This document shows positions 21,217-24,215 of a stretch of DNA of 24,215 nucleotides, piece by piece; within the stretch, counting starts at the first letter, position 1; each line of letters begins with the position of its first letter. Source of the DNA: JACVRN01 sp035276685 (GTDB lineage Bacteria > Acidobacteriota > Blastocatellia > Pyrinomonadales > Pyrinomonadaceae); the NCBI GenBank assembly GCA_035276685.1, contig DATELK010000046.1, positions 1-24,215 of the forward strand. Direction: 5' to 3'. Position numbers and translations under genes: made by a program. Under the pieces are notes generated by a model. That model searched no databases, was not told the DNA's origin, and saw only the letters and a list, made by a program, of their open reading frames with translations.

Positions 21217-22659
21217 GTGAAACGTAATATTTCTGCCTTAGCTGTCCTTTTGTCGCTCGCGCTCTCGTCGCTCGCGCCTCTTGCCACGGCGCAGACTCGC
21301 ACTGAGCAGCAACGCGCAGCCACGCCTGCTCAGACAGCCGCCACTGCCGCGGCCCGCGCGCCACAGTCTACGCCGTGGGTTAACCGCCAGCTTGCCAACG
21401 GGCTTGAGGTAGTCGTGCTGGAAGACCACTCGGTTCCGCTCGTGACCGTGGAGATGGCCGTCAAGAACGGTTCTTTCACGGAGCCGCCGGAGCTGAACGG
21501 CCTCTCGCACCTCTTCGAGCACATGTTCTTTAAGTCGAACCGCGCCACGGCCAACGCCGAAGATTACCTGGCGAACATAGGCAAGCTCGGCATAGCCTAC
21601 AACGGCTCGACGCGCGAAGAGATTGTTAACTACTACTTCACCACGACGACGCCGAACTACCCGGTGGCGATGCGCCTGATGCGGGACTCGATTCGCTTTC
21701 CGCTCTTTGAAGAGCGGGAGTTCGCGCGCGAGCAGCAGGTCGTCATAGGCGAGCTTGACCGCAACGAGTCCAACCCTTACTTCTACCTGAATCAGGAATT
21801 GATGAACCGGCTCTTCTATAAATACCCGAGCCGCAAGCAGCCGGGCGGAAACCGTGAGACGGTCTCGAAGTCCACGACCGACATCATGCGAATGATTCAG
21901 AAGCGCTACTACGTGCCGAACAACTCCGCCCTGATTGTCACGGGCGACGTGCAGCCGGAAGAGATTTTTAAGCAGGCGCAGGAGCTTTTCGGCGACTGGC
22001 CTCGGGCCGAAGACCCGTTCGTCAAGTTCCCGCTCGTAGAGCACCCGCCGCTCGCAAAGAGCGAGGGCGCTGTGCTGACGCAGCCCGTGCAGAACGTCAT
22101 CATCGCAATCGGCTGGCATGGCCCTTCGATTGGCAAAGACAACGACGCGACCTACGCGGCCGATGTCTTCTCCTTCATCCTGCGCCAGCCCAACTCGCGC
22201 TTTCAACGCGCGCTGGTCGACACGGGACTTGTTAACGCGGTTGACATAAGCTACTACACGCAGCGCAACGTGGGGCCGATTATGCTGACGGCGCAGACGA
22301 CGCCCGACAAGGCTCGCGCGGCCATCAAAGCCATCTACAACGAGGTCTCGCACTTTAACGACAAGGACTACTTCACGGACGAGCAGCTTGAGAACGCGAA
22401 AGCCCTGCTTGAGGCGGACGACCTCTTCTCGCGCGAGAAGCTGTCGGATTACTCGCACACGCTCGGGTTCTGGTGGGCCTCAACCGGCCTCGATTACTTT
22501 CGCGGCTATCTGGGGAGACTGCGCGCCACTTCGCGCGCGGACATCAACCGCTACGTCTCGAACTACATTCAGGGCAAGCCGCGCGTCAGTGTAGTCATGA
22601 TGTCGGACGAGGCGCAGAGAAGCGTGCAACTGAAACCGGAAGAGGTGGTGGGCCAATGA
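21217..22659 (+). CDS. M16 zinc peptidase, active subunit (secreted)
   Basis: 480 aa. A signal peptide (hydrophobic 6-24, cleaved after TAQ near 26) precedes an M16 (pitrilysin/processing-peptidase) domain pair. The inverted zinc motif is H98-LF-E101-H102, with the distal ligand E179 exactly 76 residues after H102 (GELDRNESNP). The second M16 half is also present, as expected for this length. It degrades or processes peptides outside the inner membrane. The start is GTG 21217, with GGAG 8 nt upstream. It overlaps the next gene by ATGA and should form a heterodimer with it. Confidence 0.95.
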   Translation: MKRNISALAVLLSLALSSLAPLATAQTRTEQQRAATPAQTAATAAARAPQSTPWVNRQLANGLEVVVLEDHSVPLVTVEMAVKNGSFTEPPELNGLSHLFEHMFFKSNRATANAEDYLANIGKLGIAYNGSTREEIVNYYFTTTTPNYPVAMRLMRDSIRFPLFEEREFAREQQVVIGELDRNESNPYFYLNQELMNRLFYKYPSRKQPGGNRETVSKSTTDIMRMIQKRYYVPNNSALIVTGDVQPEEIFKQAQELFGDWPRAEDPFVKFPLVEHPPLAKSEGAVLTQPVQNVIIAIGWHGPSIGKDNDATYAADVFSFILRQPNSRFQRALVDTGLVNAVDISYYTQRNVGPIMLTAQTTPDKARAAIKAIYNEVSHFNDKDYFTDEQLENAKALLEADDLFSREKLSDYSHTLGFWWASTGLDYFRGYLGRLRATSRADINRYVSNYIQGKPRVSVVMMSDEAQRSVQLKPEEVVGQ

Positions 22660-24182
22660 GAAGAGAAACAGAAGCCTATCAGCTAGACCCGAAAGCAGCA
22701 GAAGAACTTGTGATGAAAAGCTTGAACCGAATCTTAAGAGGCGTGGGCCAGAAAGCGCTGGCGCTACTTTTCGTGTTGACCTTCGCGCTCGGTGGCCCGA
22801 TGGCGCTGGCGCAGGACACGCACCAGGTTCCGCCGCCGCGCACTCAGCCGCAGCAGCCTACGCCTTCCACAACGACCGGGACGGACTCCGTCTCACGCGC
22901 TCAATCATCAGTCATAGACAAGATAGAGGCGACTCAGGCGGCGCTCGTCTCCGAGTTCGATGTCAACGGCCTGAAGGTGCTGATTAAGCGTAGAGCCGGA
23001 AGCCAGACGGTCGCCGCAGGTCTCTTCATACGCGGCGGCGCGCGTAACATCACGGCCGAGAACGCAGGCATAGAGAACCTCATGCTGGCTGCGGCCGTTG
23101 AGGCGAGCGCGGGGTTCCCGCGCGAGCGGCTGCGTTCCGAATTGGCGCGCATGGGAACCACCTTCGGCTCAAGCGTCAACTACGATTACTCTGTGCTGTC
23201 TATGGCTTCGACGCGCCCGAACTTCGACCGCTCGTGGGAGATTTTCACAGACATAGCCACGCGGCCGTCGTTTACGAAAGAGGACGTGTCCATAGCTCAG
23301 AGCCGCATCGTGGCCGCGCTCAGAGACGACCAGGACGACCCTGATACTTATCTGCAACGCCTTCAGGAGCAGGCCGTCTACGCTGGCCACCCCTACATCA
23401 ATCGCCCGCAGGGGACGGCCGAGAGTGTAGCGCGACTGACGCCGGAAGACCTGCGCCGCTATCACCAGCAGATGATGCAGACCACGCGTCTACTGCTCGT
23501 CATAGTCGGAGATTTGGACGCGCAAACTTTGCGCCAGCGCATCACGGCATCCCTGGGCAAGCTCCCGCGCGGCAACTACTCCGTGCAGCCCGTGCAGCAG
23601 CTTGCCTTCACAGCGCCTTCCGTAGACATCACTCAGCGAGCCATCCCTACCAACTACGTGCAGGGAATCTTCGCCGCGCCGCCGCTGACGAGCGAAGACA
23701 TCTATCCTATGCGTATAGCCTCATTCATACTGAGCCAGAGGGTGCTGGAAGAGGTCAGGTTCAAGCGCAATCTCTCTTACGCGCCGGACGCTTTTCTGGG
23801 GAGCCAGGGAGCGAACATAGGCGGCATCTACGTGACGGCCGTGGACGCCAATCAGGCCGTGCGCGTCATGCTCGGTGAAATCGCGCGCTTGCAGCAGCAG
23901 GAGATTGACGCGGACGACATCACGGCAGCCGTCTCCGGCTACCTGACGAACTACTACCTGCGGCAGGAGACGAACGCGGCGCAGGCAGGAGAGCTTGCGC
24001 AGTACGAGCTAATCGGCGGCGGCTGGCGCAACTCGCTCACCTACATAGAGCGCCTGCGCGCAGTCAGGCCCACGGACGTAGAGCGCGTCGCGCAAAAGTA
24101 CATGAAGAACCTTCGCTTCGTAGTCCTTGGAGACCCGACGAGGGTGGACAAGCGAGTCTTCACCGCTCAGATGGGTGAATAG
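22656..24182 (+). CDS. M16-family inactive partner subunit (secreted)
   Basis: 508 aa. M16 fold with a signal peptide-like segment (about 29-53, ending MALAQ), but the zinc motif is lost: the place of HLFEH reads N141-L-M-L-A145. The second half keeps the family's substrate-binding region (FKRNLSYAPDAF). Such inactive partners pair with an active M16 subunit, as in mitochondrial MPP and bacterial M16 pairs, and shape the cavity. ATG 22656 overlaps the upstream stop (ATGA). An in-frame ATG at 22713 gives a more standard signal peptide and could be the true start. The frame is open further upstream to 22473, but that part overlaps the active subunit. Confidence 0.92.
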   Translation: MRRETEAYQLDPKAAEELVMKSLNRILRGVGQKALALLFVLTFALGGPMALAQDTHQVPPPRTQPQQPTPSTTTGTDSVSRAQSSVIDKIEATQAALVSEFDVNGLKVLIKRRAGSQTVAAGLFIRGGARNITAENAGIENLMLAAAVEASAGFPRERLRSELARMGTTFGSSVNYDYSVLSMASTRPNFDRSWEIFTDIATRPSFTKEDVSIAQSRIVAALRDDQDDPDTYLQRLQEQAVYAGHPYINRPQGTAESVARLTPEDLRRYHQQMMQTTRLLLVIVGDLDAQTLRQRITASLGKLPRGNYSVQPVQQLAFTAPSVDITQRAIPTNYVQGIFAAPPLTSEDIYPMRIASFILSQRVLEEVRFKRNLSYAPDAFLGSQGANIGGIYVTAVDANQAVRVMLGEIARLQQQEIDADDITAAVSGYLTNYYLRQETNAAQAGELAQYELIGGGWRNSLTYIERLRAVRPTDVERVAQKYMKNLRFVVLGDPTRVDKRVFTAQMGE

Positions 24183-24215
24183 CTAGTCTTTCAAGCTCAA
24201 AGCTTGGATGACCGA

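Noticed and set aside
21238..22458. Minus-strand ORF of 406 aa opposite the M16 peptidase
   Set aside because: Arg/Val-rich antisense reading of a high-GC gene whose plus-strand product has a complete zinc motif.
22473..22655. Upstream extension of the inactive M16 subunit
   Set aside because: It lies inside the active subunit gene in another frame. ATG 22656 gives the usual ATGA overlap.

Overview
This window is about 24 kb of GC-rich bacterial chromosome. It carries densely packed housekeeping and envelope genes, with no tRNA, rRNA, CRISPR array, phage gene or transposase that I can see. The best taxonomic guess is Acidobacteriota, class Blastocatellia (Pyrinomonas-like). The basis is the set of proteins starting MKxCPxC...YTDD...C-L-x-D-G, together with many zinc-ribbon/transmembrane proteins, an NHL protein, a PknB-type kinase and a paired M16 peptidase. 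This is inferred from family knowledge and no database was searched.

Layout. Positions 1-119 hold a small hairpin and a T-rich direct repeat. Positions 119-4788 (+) hold a Ski2/DSHCT-type helicase split into two reading frames, then an SGNH hydrolase lipoprotein, then a Rieske oxygenase alpha subunit overlapping it by 4 nt. Positions 4931-5794 (+) are ispH. Positions 5893-8266 (-) hold an 83-aa protein, an OafA-like acyltransferase, and a helical protein overlapping a small acidic one. A 420-nt gene-free stretch (8267-8686) may be a folded mRNA leader for the PDZ protein at 8687-9721 (+). That gene meets a small minus-strand gene tail to tail (overlapping stops), and an NTF2-like lipoprotein lies further upstream on the minus strand. 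A convincing sigma70-type promoter at 10760-10789 drives 10860-14587 (+): a VanY-like M15 peptidase and three tandem paralogues that share an N-terminal zinc ribbon and a membrane helix but end in three different domains (SnoaL/NTF2-like, SPOR, YARHG). A short promoter-to-terminator unit, a candidate small RNA, follows. Then come a secreted protein (-), a Ser/Thr kinase (+) with a possibly structured 5' leader, a zinc-ribbon/L7L12-like/NHL protein (-), a TPM-domain protein plus a double Tim44/zinc-ribbon protein (+, overlapping), and an M16 peptidase pair (+, overlapping) with one active and one inactive member.

The strongest theme is membrane-anchored proteins with N-terminal or cytosolic zinc ribbons and varied sensing or scaffold domains: six in about 12 kb, alongside a kinase and cell-wall-related domains (M15, SPOR). 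A second theme is intergenic palindromic repeats: three copies of family A, two of family B (one nested inside an A copy) and one of family C. They sit at gene ends, and several supply or touch the stop codon. No known multi-gene defence or biosynthetic system is present. The items most worth following are the three-paralogue operon, the two candidate structured leaders, the candidate small RNA, the nested repeats and the split helicase.
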